From Bugula neritina (taxonomy: Eukaryota; Bryozoa; Gymnolaemata; Cheilostomatida; Bugulidae), in assembly GCA_964035545.1 (NCBI GenBank), contig OZ037769.1, positions 11,291,133-11,355,132 of the forward strand: a stretch of 64,000 bases of DNA. Reading direction: 5' to 3'. Below the pieces are notes generated by a model. That model was not told where the DNA came from. It saw only the letters and a program-made list of their open reading frames with translations, and did not search any database. Shown piece by piece: positions 21,610 to 34,980 of the stretch. Position numbers and translations under genes: made by a program. The stretch's first letter is position 1. Each line of letters starts with the position of its first letter.

Positions 21610-24150
21610 CTGATTATACAGCTGTACCTTTATCACAGTTATTAGAACCAGAATGTCCGTAATACTTATTGCATTTATTCTTGGAGCTAATTAAATCTTT
21701 GTTCCTGCAACACCAATAAACTGCTCTTGTATTGCGCCTCTTTGTATACAAGTATTAGTTAAATACTTCTCACCCCACTCTTATCTGTTATATAAAGCAA
21801 ATCCAGTACTTCCAAGTTTTTAGTTAACTTGACTCCTGGTTCATCAAATCTTTTCAAAGTGATAGCTAAGACTTTTGGAAGCTTTGTAAACTGAGACAGT
21901 TGTACAGTTATATCTAGACTACTAGAGCTCAAAAATAGTAACATGAGTATTTATTCAGTAGTCAGAAATTCTCAAGAATATGGTCCAAAATATTATGTAA
22001 ACATAAAATACACAAAGTACCCTTCGAAAACATATCCATCTAGTTTCTTGGAACTGAATTGATGCCCTGCAGTGTGACCTCACTCTGTAACAAATAAAAT
22101 AGCCAATACAAAAACGTGATGCTATAGTGCCAATAAAATAAATGTTCTATTTGTTGCCAAATCACCTCTAATAGAGGAACTGGTAATAAATTCATTGACT
22201 GAGCAAATGCTGTTTCAGCATTGCAGAAATGACATTTAGTCAACTATTCAACTTCTGACCAGAACAATTTTGTCCCATTGAAGAAAAGAGCATAAGTGTT
22301 TAGTGTACCTACTAACTGTCACTTTAGGAATTATAAACTATACATAAGCAACAAATGTGTTCAAGCAATGTTAATGTTACCCAACCTATTGCATCACATG
22401 TTATAAACTTCCATTAATACCTCGGCAACATCATGCTGCTCATTATTCATGAAATCAGGTAAAACCTCTAAAAACAAAATATGTATGTAAAAGAAGCCTT
22501 AATTGGTGGCTATTCTTGATTAAAATGTCAATTATACATTTGGTTTTTGATAAGGGATTTGAAATTTATCGTTAGCCATGAAATTCAACCCTTGATCTGT
22601 GGAATTGCTACTGGCACAGTAACAAATGAAGCATATATAACCAAAAAAGAACACTAAAGTGAAACCAAAAGACCAAAACAGTGATCTACTTCTCGATTAC
22701 AGTATGAAAAAACATGACCATTTATTTCCTATATAAATAGAACAAGTTACTTTAAATCTAGGTTTAAAGTCATATTAATCCCCTAAGAAAAAGATAAATT
22801 AAAATTTATGTACTCACAATTTACTTGTAGCGGTGGTGTGCGGTTTATAGTTTGAATACATGCATTTAAAAAGCATGTATTTCCAAAATTAGTTATACCT
22901 CTATAATCTGTAAAAATTATCAAAACAACAGGACCATTACAATGAATGCTAAACAATGAATATTCTTGACTTCAAATTATATTATCAGAACAACAATTTG
23001 GCTTAAAAAAAACCTAGACTTTTTGGCTTATTTAATATGAAAAAGACTGTTACTCTCACAAGACAAATGTCAAATACACTATATCTGCACCACAAGACCA
23101 AAATGAGTCTTAACAGGGTATACAATGGGTTTTAAGATAACATGTGACTGAGTGTTATAGCCAATTCATTAAACACATATATGTTTAAGTTCAACTGCAT
23201 CAATGTGAAAGTTTGATGCACTTTTTCTCAACGATTTGAATAAAACACTCAAGTAGTATAAGTATTACTATCCATCTTGTCTTAGACTTACTAATTATTA
23301 ATCAATATACCATAAGTATAGTTATAAGCTTATATTAATATCACAATACCATTTAACAATAACTGGTTAGTGAATTACATATATAATTAAATGAATTAAA
23401 ATAAACATAAGATTAGCAGATGTGAATTACTACTACAGTATTAGAATAAGAATACCAATACAATTATGAATTATTATTATTAATAATACAAAATTATATT
23501 AAAATAATAGGCTAATAATAATACTACACTTTATATAATGACAATGATTATCATTATGATTATATTATTATTATTAATATTAATAATTAATTTAATACTA
23601 AAATATTAATTAACATAATACTAATACTTATACTTATACCAAGTTTAATAGTAATAGTAATACTAATAGACAATAGACATAGTAATAGAACTAGTAGCAC
23701 TAAGTTTAATAGCTATACTAATAGTATTACATTTACTATTAGTATTAATATTAGTATTAGTAATATAATTATAATTATAATAAATGTAATTCAATACCTA
23801 AAGTTAAAATGATATCGTAATCTATAAGTTATTATATAATTATCACTATAACTATAAGTATAAGTATATTAATTATTATTTATATTATTAATTAAACGCT
23901 ATTAGTATTACTATTAGTATTAGTAAAAGTGATACTATTACTATTAGTATTACAGCATTACTATTACTATTGAGTATTAGTATTACTATTAGTATTAGTA
24001 TTACTATTAGTATTATTAATATTTCTATTAATATTAATATTATTATTTATTAAATTTAATCGTTAATATGATTTAGATTATTATTTTAATCGACAATTAT
24101 TTAGTTTAAAAATGTTATTAATAATTTATAAGCAGATTGAGCTTACCCAT
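21610..24150 (-). pseudogene. Ubiquitin-specific protease (C19 family)-like gene fragments
   Basis: Minus-strand exon-like segments match USP landmarks in order. The catalytic Cys box GITNFGNTCFLNACIQ is at about 22902-22855. A QHD box, VLPDFMNNEQHDVAE, is at about 22468-22424. A zinc-ribbon half CHFCNAE follows a short LFFNGTKL stretch (about 22290-22170). FTKLPKVLAITLKRFDEPGVKL is at about 21890-21815, and KYYGHSGSNNCDKG, resembling part of the His box, is at about 21690-21630. A minus-strand ATG with a donor (ATGG|gtaagc, 24150-24147) could splice in phase to the Cys box. The domain looks damaged: spacing between the Cys and QHD boxes is far too short, an in-frame TAG precedes CHFC, and a clear GHY motif was not found. 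It is therefore probably a decayed or truncated copy. Confidence 0.65.
23400..24070. repeat. Degenerate ATTAGT/ATTACT repeat inside the TIR element
   Basis: AT-rich DNA dominated by attagtattact-like hexamers, the same class as at 12.7 and 35.0 kb. No gene is seen. Confidence 0.7.
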
Positions 24151-24511
24151 CTCTAGCTTTATTTGTTATATTGGAAAGTCGAAGTGAGAATTTTAGGTTC
24201 AAGCAAAAAGATATAAGCTGTTCAGTTGAAGGGGTGTACTTGTAGAGTTGAAGATATCACGTTGGTTGCGAGGGATGAAATAGACTAAGTACTTAACACG
24301 TTGCCGAGGTTTTCTTAATGCAAGATTATTTTAATTTTAGAGTTGTGTCATTTTTCAACTAAAACCTATGCTTCGTGCATACACAAAAGTATTACGCAGC
24401 GATTACTAAAAAAATTGCTCGGTTAAGTACTTTTCCGCCGTTTTTGCAGAAATTTCCGCTTTTCCGTTTACGCAGTTTACAAAAACCGTGTTGGACAACC
24501 CTGTTATGGAA

Positions 24512-26929
24512 TAATATGAGCTGCTACAATAATCTAGTAAGTAGGCAATAGGCCAGGTCAATGTATGGACTTCACTAGACATCTTGCAGACTCTGTTTTA
24601 CATGCTTAATTTCAACAAGACTGCTGCAATTCCTTATGTTGAATTGAGCAATTGTACAGTGAAACAAAACTGTTATTTTTTGTTCAACAACTCTGTTTGG
24701 CATTTAATCTGATTTATTGTTCCAATTAAATAAGCATTAGCTGCCTTTGTAATCAAATTAAATTGATATAGAAATAAGATGGCTATTGCTAGGCAGCACA
24801 CAATGTGCAGTGGAGGTGATTGATGTCTCAAGAATGTTTAATTAACATTTGGATACATTTTAATCAGAGGTAAGGCATGTTGTATATATTGAGTTCTAAA
24901 AATAGCTGTGCATAGGAAGTTTTTATCACTACTCCTGCTGTATAAACAGTTAAATGCTGATATAAACTTTTCAAACAGCTTAGTTTGTCATTTAAAGATA
25001 GGAAAGCAGTGGGAGAATTTAAATATAGATCTAATCAAGTGGCCAAACAGGTTGGCATGGGATGCTTTCATTAGGTGAGATTTTATAACTTTGTGCACCA
25101 ATATATCATACTAACGTACAAATGTGCCATTTTAGAGCATGTAGCTGTAATATAACACTAATAGCAATAGCAACACTAATAGTGATGTATGATACAATGC
25201 ATACAGCAGTATATAATATAATGTAATTACAATTGACATTATTGTTTTCATTTTAGGACGCTTATATACCATATTAAATGTCTATACACTATATGGTATG
25301 CATCTAGTTTATTATAGGTTTCATAGAACTGAATTATATAATTAAATGAACTGGATAACTCATCATTCACATGATATGAAATACTATTTAATAATTAATC
25401 AACGGAACTGTTTAGGATTCTGGGATGTTATATATGAAGATAATTAATTTATAAGAATGCATGTCAGTGTTACATTTCTGTAACACAAGAATATTTGTAA
25501 ACATTAACTTTGTTTTTAGACGTTTTAAACAACATTGAGTTACTATATATACTACATGACCCTATATTGAGTTACTATATATACTACATTGCTCTATATT
25601 GAGTTACTATATATACTACATTGCTCTATACATTAAGTTACAATTAAGCTCTTCTTTTAAGATGCCATCATTTCAGTAGAACATAAGCAGCTAAATATCT
25701 TATTTACCCAGTTTCTTCACAACACACTCTAACTTTGGCTCCCCCCCCCCCCCCCCTCAAGAGTTGATTTTATAATTGAAAATGTAGCTCATAGACTTCT
25801 AAAGTCAAACTATAAAATATCAGTAAACAAACCCAAAAGTGCTAAGCTAGTTCACATGTCAACAAAATTGCCTATTGCTACATAAGTTAGTTAATGCAGT
25901 AATAATTATCAATCATGCAGCCCATATTATTTGCTGATTTTCCAAAGCATTAAATATTAGGCAGTTCTATATTTTCAGCTTTTTCAGCAGTTACTGTTTA
26001 TAAGAATGGCTGTTGTTATATAACATATTCCTTACTCACAATTTAATTGTAATATTTACTATGACACAGTTGAAAGATAATGCAATTACCCTCTCTTCAC
26101 AGCATACAAACATGGGGCACTATAACAACTAACTTTATTTATAGACTTGATTGAACTGAACATTTCACAGCTGTAGGTTTATTTAGCAAACATCACCTTT
26201 CAGCTTGCTGCTCTCTTGTTAATATTAACAATAATATTGTTTTATTGATTACTATTATGCCTATACTGTATCAATTGCTAGGCAATGTAATAGCCATTTA
26301 TTAGGCTGTACTTCATCACAACTATTTCTTGCAATAGACCCTATTGAACATGCATTGAACAGTGATTAAGTGAAAACATTGCTTGAGTTAATTAACCAGT
26401 AATTATTAGATAATCACCACGAGCTTTGCATTGACACTGAATGTAGCAGCAACTAGTAGAAGTCTTGTCATTGCAACATAATGATATACTAGCATACTGC
26501 GAGGAAAGGTTTGTAGATATATAAATTATAATGCTTTAGAAAGCTATTTGTATTCTTATATTAGCAAAGTAATTGCAGTATATTGTAGAATTAAACTATT
26601 GAAGTAAAAAATTTACTGCCACAAAGTATGTAAATTTATGCTTTTTTAAATTGGTAATGTTATGTAATCAAGATTGGCAATAACTTTCAAATATGTCAAT
26701 TTATTTTATTAATAGATAACTATGAATAGATTATATGTTATAGTCATAAATGAATGCAATCTATATTATGCCACAAACTGTCTGAAAATTAAATAAAGCA
26801 TATAAAAGCAACTATGATAGCTAAGACACTTGTCATTTGATAGGTAGCTTCATTTTTTGTTTATTACATAACATGATGTGGATAACATTTATTTGCAGCA
26901 TTGGACTAGATATACTACAAAAGAAAATA
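24512..26929. other. Intergenic AT-rich DNA upstream of ANKAR
   Basis: No convincing exon was found. It contains a three-copy tandem repeat (25533-25635) and a run of about 18 C residues (25742-25757 and neighbours). Additional 5' exons of ANKAR could hide here, but none was recognised. Confidence 0.5.
25533..25635. repeat. Three-copy tandem repeat, about 32-bp unit
   Basis: TTGAGTTACTATATATACTA occurs three times about 32 bp apart, each followed by CATGACCCTATA or CATTGCTCTATA. Confidence 0.85.
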
Positions 26930-29900
26930 TAGCCAAAGTTTAAACATGAATGAAGTAGATGAGAATGGGTGGGCCCATATCCATCATGCCTCAAAGAAAG
27001 GTTCAACACAACATAATTTGTAGAAATAATGGAACTTCTGCATCTTTCGATGATTGTAGCGTTGTTATTATTTTCACACTATGGTTTAATGATTTGTTTT
27101 ACAGTAATTTACATTGCAGCTAAGGCATAAAGACATTAAAGGTTACATGATCTTGTGTGAAAATGAAATTCTTTAAACCTGGTAATTGAAGCAGACAAAG
27201 CGCTATAGTCAGTTTATTGTAATCACATTTTTCTAACTAGGATATTTCAAATCTGTGGAGAAGTTTGTAAAGAACACAGAGGGGCAGTTGGAGTTTGAGA
27301 CTCAAGATGAGTTGCATGAAACTCCACTTCTGATTTCTGCCAGAGCTGGAATAGCCAACATTGAGACCATAAACATCCTGATTGAGTGCGGAGGTAAGCC
27401 AATAACACAACAACACATCAGATGTTTTACTGCTCAAACTGCATTTAATTGTAAATTATTATATATTAAGTGGAGTTTAGAGCTGTTCATACTTGGCTAA
27501 AAGTCTCGGCTTTGTGTTGGCGAGGAAAGAAACTTGTTGAAGTAGTAACCATACACAGAGTAAATTTCTTATATAAAGCCCACTGATCTGCAGTAATACT
27601 TTTATGTTTATAAGATTATACTTTGTTTTGACTAAATGACAAGTGAGTCTGCTTATTACTGCATGTTGGTATGACATGCACTTATTCAAAATACATATCG
27701 AATTGTAAATATGAAAATGGGAATACTTGTTTATTATGTTTTCTCTATATATGTTACATTCTGTATAAAATTTTATAGAGGTATGTTATTTTTTATCTTT
27801 AGCTAATCTGATTGCGAAGAACACATTAAACCATGGCATTGTGGAGATATGCTGCATGGAGGGTCACACCGAGCTGTTGGAACACTTTATTAAGTTGGCA
27901 CATGAGGACGTTCCTGTCTGGAAGCACATGCTGAAGCTTGTCACTTCTACTTCTGAAGAGGAAGCTGCAGCTGCTGGCAACTGTCTTGCTATTTTGACTA
28001 AACCAGGTAAGTGTCAGCAAGTGCTGCTTATCACTGCGCTTCCATGCTTCAATGGATCTGTACAGAATGCTCTTACGATGGATTTGTGGTTGCAGTTGCA
28101 TTAACCTATGGTTGTGGTTTCCTTCGATTGACACTGTTCCCACACATCCAATACAAAATCCATTCACATACTTCTAAGCATGGGGACATAATGTATAGCT
28201 GCTTATAGTTATCAGTTTAAAACTTTTACATTGTTTATTCGGTTGTATTTATGTTTGTTTCCAGATGAAGATGGCAACGTGAATGATTACTGGAAAGTTG
28301 TGTTTGATCACCAAGCTGTACCAATACTGACAAAGGTGGTGAAAAGTGAAATAGGTGATAAAGCCAAAGCAAATGCTCTTCAATGCATCATTAACATCCT
28401 CCCACAGATGGAAGTAAAAGATCAGCTTGTTGCTAATGGTGGCATTGACACATTTGTCAGACACTTGACCAAATCAAAAACCGGATTTATTATTCAAAAA
28501 ACATCGACTGCAATATCCATTTTGTGTACAGTGACAAAATATGCAGACCAAGCTGCTGGAAAGGGTGTTTTACCAGCTTTAGTTAACATTCTGAACAATC
28601 CATATGAACCTGAAGTTCTTGACGAATCAGTCAACGCGATTGGAGTGGTGTGCGAGTTGAGTGAACCACGACAGACATTGTTCTACAACACAGCCAACAG
28701 TATCGACTTTCTTTGTAATTTGCTGAAAGAGGCGATAAACCCACAACTAATACTTGGTCTGCACAAATGCATCTGTCGTATTACTAGACACCATGAAGTA
28801 AATCAGAATGCTATTGCAGACGTACAAGACATAGTTTTTACAATCATAGCATTTTGCTCTTCCAAAAACAAAGACATACAGTTGAGTGCTGTTGATGCTA
28901 TCCATATGCTGGCAGACGGCAACAATTACACGCAACAGATTCTCATCCAAGAAGGTGCTATTAATCCGCTAATGTTGTTGCTCAGAAGAAGCAAGAACCA
29001 AAATGTACAAGAGAAAACGGCCAGCTCACTGTGGGCACTGGCAGGAAGTGGTATAGAAGAACGCCGAGCAATGGCCGCTAGAATGGAGGTGAATCAGCTG
29101 ATTGAATTTCTGAGCTCTTTGTCGGAGATTCTCAAATATATTGGATCAGAAGGTTTGGGTGTTTTAGCACAAGGCGCTCACAATCGGCAAGATGAAATCG
29201 CAAATGCAAATGGCGTTTATCCTCTAGTAAGAATATTAAAAGAGCCTAAAGAGTATCTCGTACTGAGTGCCATCAGGAGTCTGCGTCACCTTTGTGTGTC
29301 GGTTGGCTACGCCCCTCATAAGAGAAACCAATGCACTACAGCGCAGGCTAGAGGAGTCAAGTATCTCATTGCATTGATGACCCTCAGCAAGAGTGAACTG
29401 ATACAAGTAGAGGCGGCCTTGACCTTAGCTAGTGCTGCTTTAGGTATGTATGACATAGTCTATAATCACTGTATTGCTGAGAAGCTCAAAACTTCTCTAT
29501 GTGACTGCAACTGGAGCATTGCAAAAACCCTTATAACAGATACATCAACATTATGTTAGTGTTCTTTATCTAAAGAAAGCTTAATCAACGCCAAAAGTAT
29601 ATAATTATATAAAACAACTTATAACGTTGGTCATCTGTAACTTGTAGGTTGGTAAATATTATTTTTATGGGCACGATTCTAATAGCTCGAAAATACAGTT
29701 TAAAATACGTGCACAAACACATTTTACAGCTGAAATGCAAGAGTACAGGATTAAAAAAAAATTTATGTCAAGTAAAATGAAAAATTTGAGTTAATGCATG
29801 AAATTATGAAACATTGATAAATTATTTTGGCGTTTAAAAATGTTATATAAATTTTTCTTTTGAACTAACAAATACTCAACTATTCTCGTTGTATTACAGC

Positions 29901-32900
29901 TAACCAGGAAGTCTTTGATGAAATATGGAGTGGCAATCAGAACATAGAGTTCAGCTATGTCAGAGTTTTGAAGTTACTTTACTCTAAAGAAGACATAGTC
30001 AGGTAAAGCATATGATGCCATGCTGTCATATATTCCATATTATACTCTATGTGATTAAACACTATCTTTTGTACAGTTCTGTTTCAAACTTTGCTGAATC
30101 AAAGTATGATACTTGGTAAAGCCATTTTATATTAATTCATCATTTACTTGCAAAACCATTATATAGCCTTTTATTATCAACATTAGAGCTTTACGCACAA
30201 CATCATTAGCCTATGCTACATAGTGCATAGTTTAGATTGAACTTAGACTAAAGTATAACCTTCAGTTCAATTTTATACTCTTATGTTTTAATACGGGAGT
30301 CCCCACATATATATCAACATGTCCCCTAACAATAGGTTACTGGCTGGTGGAGCACTCGCTACCTTTGCATTCAACAACATGGCTCAACAGCAGGCGATAG
30401 CAGCTGAAGGCGGAGTCAGATTCAGCTGTTTCCTAGACTTCCTGCGCAGTGACGATGAGTTCTTTAGATGTAATGCTGCATTTCAGGTTCCTTGCTATAT
30501 GCTATATACACCATAACATACCACTATTTATATTGAATAAACACCTGTAGAATATTATACCTTGTTGACAATATTGGTAATCAATATACTTGTTCACAAA
30601 CCTATTGATTTGGACAACATTACCTATAATTATCACCCGACAATAAATATATTCGTTGTATGTGCAGGCCATCGTGCTGTCTCGAGTTATTCCTGATGAA
30701 GAGCAAGCAGTCATATCAGCAGCTGGAATTAAACTCATATCTGACATCCTGAATGAGTCTCGTAGTCCTGTTATTCAATCCTTAGCCGCTGACTGTATTG
30801 CTAGACTGGCTCATACAAGGGCAGGTGAGCTTTACCCCTCATTGCCAGTGGTCCTAGAGCTAGGCGTTAAGAGTCGTCTACACCTAACATGTCTTCATTT
30901 TGTGTGTCAGCCACAAATATTTTGATGATTCTGTTGAAAGAATTCTGAAACAACTAGCAGCTGGTTGTTCATTTAAGGGCAGTAGTGAAGAAATTGAGAG
31001 AGCCTAAGTTCTTTAAAATTATTATTAAGTTTCGGTTTGGGGCGCGGGCTAAAGTGCTTGTGAGAACATAACTTCTTATGCTACATTTCTAATCTTAGAG
31101 CACAGGCTTTTCTCAATCGCTCCATTACTACACCTACCTCTGATTGTTTCAGTTGCATCCTACCTTTACTTACATTTTGCATTGTTCCTTACGAAAACTA
31201 ACATTATTTGATCCATCAATTTTTATAAATCGCATTTTCCAATAATAACATACATTGGGAAACTGAATACTAGGCATGGTTGCTCTAATAATTTTTTCCT
31301 TTTTAGATAAACGTTCAGGTAAACATTTGACATAATACAATGCTATGTTTTTAAGTATAATATTATATCGTTTGGCTACATGATTGTATTCTACGTGTAT
31401 TCTGTGTAATTTACACACATACATGCACACCTAATACACATGTAATAACAAACAAGATAAACTGAGGTTTTATATAAGTTGTAGTCTGCAAAGTAGGGGT
31501 GCTCAACGGCTTTTGAAAACTTTTAATGACTGAAATGTGTCAAAGATCCTACACAAAGTCTTGTTTTGTATTTAACAAAGCATATCAGGAGTTATCTCAT
31601 TTCGGCTTTAACTTCTGATAGATTCAGAGTCCAAACACCACCACCTTCTAAATAAAATTGGTCATACTTGAATTCATGGGGTTATAGAAAAGACTTACTA
31701 AATGGTATATGGTTTTTGGACATTGACAATTAATGTAGAAGCCGTATCAACAATAAACTCCTCTGCAAAAGCCAGTACTGGTACTAACAGTGCTGGATGT
31801 ATCAATGATCATGATTGGTTGGATTTAATGGTAGCTTCTAGAAAAATGTGAAGCCAACATGTCAGCCCAACTATTACTGACATGAGTTGAGTACCTCTGC
31901 TGTAGATTATACTATATTATTAAGTTAAGAGTAGAGGGTAGTCACTATTTGGATGACTGTTTGGTTTTATTAGAAAGTACGTGGTGTTAGGCACAGACTC
32001 ATATAGTAGATGTTTGTGAATTTGGTTATGTATTTATTTTCATAACAGGAGTTATATTATGTTTCATATTTCAAACCCATAAGTAATATGTTTCGTATGT
32101 CAAATACTTGTTTTAAATGCTTTTTAGTATAACTATTGTGTTCAAACCTAAAACTCTCACTGCATCACTTAAAAGACATATAGCACTAACTATTTGCTGT
32201 TCAATGTATTTCAGGCATTCCGTCTGCGTTTGTCGCAATCAACACTGTGAACAAGCTGTGTGATCTCATGCTGTCGGACTACTCACAAGTTAGAGGCTGC
32301 ACTGCCATTGCGTTAGCTTTTCTTTCCTTCAATCACAAAGCTGAACGTGAGCTTCTTAACAGGTAAGGACTACTCTGTTTTATTTCTCCTCCACCTGGTC
32401 TACCCTTCACCGAGTCACCAGCTCAACATACTTACATTGTCATAAAATGTATTCATAGTAGCTATAATATATTATTTAAAGACATAATATTCAAATGCAT
32501 GTAATGCTGGAGTAACAGTTTATTAGGAGACTAATAATTTTTCAGATGCCGAGTTGACCCATATCTCATCAAATGTCTTTTCTACTACGCTGACAAAGAC
32601 AGGGTGTCACCTCAGTTTTTAAACGAATGGAAGCACTACAAGAGAATCGGTCTACCACCCATCAGGTAAATATTTGGCAATACATGATTGGTGCAGTTGT
32701 GAGGGTTGTGTGCTCTCTGCACTACTAAAGTGAGGAAATCCTCACTTGATGCTAATTCTACATATAGCATATAGAACATGATAATTGATAGCATATAAGA
32801 ATAGAGTATATTAATGGCTAAAATATATAAGAATATAATATATAATAAAATAGAATACAATAATAGTATACAAGAATAAAATATATAATAATATATTATA

Positions 32901-33460
32901 TACAATATAGGAATGAAATAAAAGAATGAAGCATAAGCTAGGATACAATATATGTATGTAAGAATATAGTCTGATGTATAACAATAGAATAATTTAAGGG
33001 TATATAAGAATACAATAAAATATATAAGAATATATTATCTAAGAATAGCATATAATATAATTTAGGAATAGTATATAAAGTAGTATATAATTATAGTATA
33101 TAATAATAGAATGAAAATAATATATACAAGAATAGAATAGAATAGTATATAAGCATAGTGTATAAGAATTCATCATCAGCTAACCTTTTGACTATAAATT
33201 ACAGTGAAGGAAGGCCTTCTCTGGTGAGTCAGCAGGGATATCACAGAATAGACACAACTACTGACAAACCAAATGGCAACAGAAGATCCAGTGTAAGCAA
33301 GTCTAATGTATTGAACAGCAGCAATAACTCCCTCAGTCACTCGCAGCTGCACGAGGAAGATGAGGGGGGTTCAGCCAACGTCTCCGTAATTGGTAATAGT
33401 ATGGCTGCTGACAAAATCTCTAACCGCTCACACTCCAGATCTGTTACTGTAGCTGACTGA
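26930..33460 (+). CDS. ANKAR: Ankyrin and armadillo repeat-containing protein
   Basis: Ten exons splice in phase: 26946-27000, 27241-27393, 27803-28006, 28265-29443, 29900-30002, 30336-30486, 30668-30824, 32215-32362, 32546-32665, 33205-33460, totalling 2526 nt (841 residues from the ATG at 26946). The N-terminus is ankyrin-like (DENGWAHIHHASKKG, HETPLLISARAG, ILIECGA). The large fourth exon and those after it encode armadillo repeats (for example SAIRSLRHLCVS and SLAADCIARLAHT). The C-terminal 85 residues are serine-rich and low complexity. The frame is open just upstream of the ATG, so this may be an internal exon and the 5' end may be incomplete; vertebrate ANKAR is longer and has more N-terminal sequence. 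The molecular function is poorly known. Introns hold a MITE and AT repeats. Confidence 0.88.
31489..31900. mobile_element. Probable hAT-type MITE in ANKAR intron
   Basis: The left end GCAAAGTAGGGGTGCTCAAC and the right end, on the other strand, GCAGAGGTACTCAAC are similar inverted termini. Flanking 8-mers TGTAGTCT and TGTAGATT match at 6 of 8. It is an old, diverged copy about 0.41 kb long with no coding capacity. Confidence 0.5.
32750..33170. repeat. AT-rich tandem-like repeat (ATATAAGAATA type) in last ANKAR intron
   Basis: Drifting TATAAGAATAGAATATA-like units fill most of the intron before the last exon. Confidence 0.7.
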
Positions 33461-34980
33461 GAGTTCTGTGACTGTTTGGAGTGGCGTAGAATAAAGTCAG
33501 CTAGAGAGATACTATTGCGTGGTGTCTTGGTTTGAGTAAAGAAGTTACAAATTATATTGAGTTTTTATGACATAAAAGCATCAAGGAAAATGAAGATGCA
33601 TACTAACGAATCAACTATATAGCATGATTTACTTGAATAGCATATGTTCAGTATATATGCAGGTCAAATTATTGGAGTGTTTTAAATTTTATTCATGTGA
33701 AATATTTTGTACTACATATAAGATATTTTTAGAGAGGTTTTTCAAAATGATGTGATGTCTGTGTAAGTTTTAAGCATATATATATGTAACATACCGATTA
33801 GCTCTTCCAAATGTACCAGCAGTTATGAATTAGTAATTCCAGTTAATAAATATTGTGTGTGTAACAACTTATATATAAATGAGTTTCAGCATTAGCTATT
33901 GAGAGTTGTCTTTTGTGCAGATCTAAAATAAATGTAACTGAAGTTTAAACTTTGAACTTTTAAGTCAGGTCAGTTATTAAGCTGTTGTATTGCAGCAGCT
34001 AAAAATAGCATGCAATGAAATGTAGCTACAATTAGTCTAAGTTTTATAATAGCCAAATCCCTAATCAATTCAGCCCATAAGTGCACAAAATTCATTATAA
34101 AACAAAAGTGTTTGAGCATACAACCCCTGAAACATTATGTAGATGAAAGCTAATATATTATATAAGAATATTTTAAACTGTGTAAGTACGTGAAGCATGT
34201 CATGGATTCTAATAGCAATATTCTGCTTTATATCTTAATTTATTGCATCTATTCAAATCGACAAAAAATATTGCTGATTTCCTCAAGCTCTTATAGTCAT
34301 ATACCGCACTACTTTTAGAGTTGTAAAGTGTAGCGTTTATAAATATTATAATATTTAACTATAAACTACTTTTAGAACAATAGCTGCATGGCTGGGTTGC
34401 AGTTACTATCACCTTTCTTTGGTAATATACAGAATATAAATTGGCACTTTATGAACTTGAATTCAGGCAACTAAAGAAAGCACAGTGGTCTTAAAAAAAG
34501 AGTTGAGCAGTAACCGTACATGAGCAAGTTTGCAATAGTCAGTCGCCTTATCACTCATGTCTACCAAACAAAAGGCATATAATTCATATAAAGGTACACA
34601 GGCTTCGATAGGCTATCGTACAAATTTTTATTCCGTTACTAGAACGAAGTTTAAAACTACGGAGTTATCCTCTACCTGACATGTTATAGCTTAGATAGGC
34701 ACAAATGCAGGTAATAAGTTTGAACAAAAAAGTCAACTATTTTAAATAGGTAATTCTGCATATTACTGCTTAAATGCAATAAACGTGAGTGTTGAATGGA
34801 AGGATCGAAAAAGAAACAAAAACTGTAATTACGTGTAAATTAGTTAATTACCGTGAGAGTGATCAACGAACTTGTTTATACTATTTTCAGCACATCTAAA
34901 ATTCTGTTTAAATACTATTAAAATATGTATTTGTTTTTTTATAAGCTATAAGGCTATTTAAGTATTTAATTTTAACTACT
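33461..34980. other. ANKAR 3' UTR and intergenic DNA
   Basis: AATAAA signals occur near 33845 and 33927 after the ANKAR stop. Beyond them I see no gene or recognisable repeat up to the periodic DNA that starts at about 34980. Confidence 0.5.

Larger units (their letters stand above)
19981..24489. mobile_element. TIR element carrying a ubiquitin-specific-protease-like gene
   Basis: The ends are perfect 25-bp inverted repeats, ACGGTTTTTGTAAACTGCGT plus AAACG (19981-20005 and 24489-24465). Further in, the ends share only CGGAAA and CGTAAAC-like motifs. The insertion lies inside the right terminus of a hAT-type MITE and duplicated GTTGGAC (19974-19980 and 24490-24496; 8 bp if the adjoining T is counted). 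No transposase frame is visible, so the element is non-autonomous or its transposase is unrecognised. A 7-8 bp duplication fits hAT, P or related groups, but the termini match none that I can name. It contains USP-like exons on the minus strand and a degenerate AT repeat at 23.4-24.1 kb. Confidence 0.8.
19642..24503. mobile_element. hAT-type MITE, interrupted by a 4.5-kb element
   Basis: The left end CAGGAGTGTCCAACCCTTCC (19642) and the right end, read on the other strand, CAGGGTTGTCCAAC (24503) form hAT-like termini. The interior has GC-richer GGGCCAC/GGCCGC blocks typical of such MITEs. Flanking 8-mers TTATAGGA (19634-19641) and TTATGGAA (24504-24511) match at 6 of 8, consistent with an old target duplication. 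Only about 350 bp belong to this MITE; its right terminal repeat was split by the element at 19981-24489. Confidence 0.75.
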
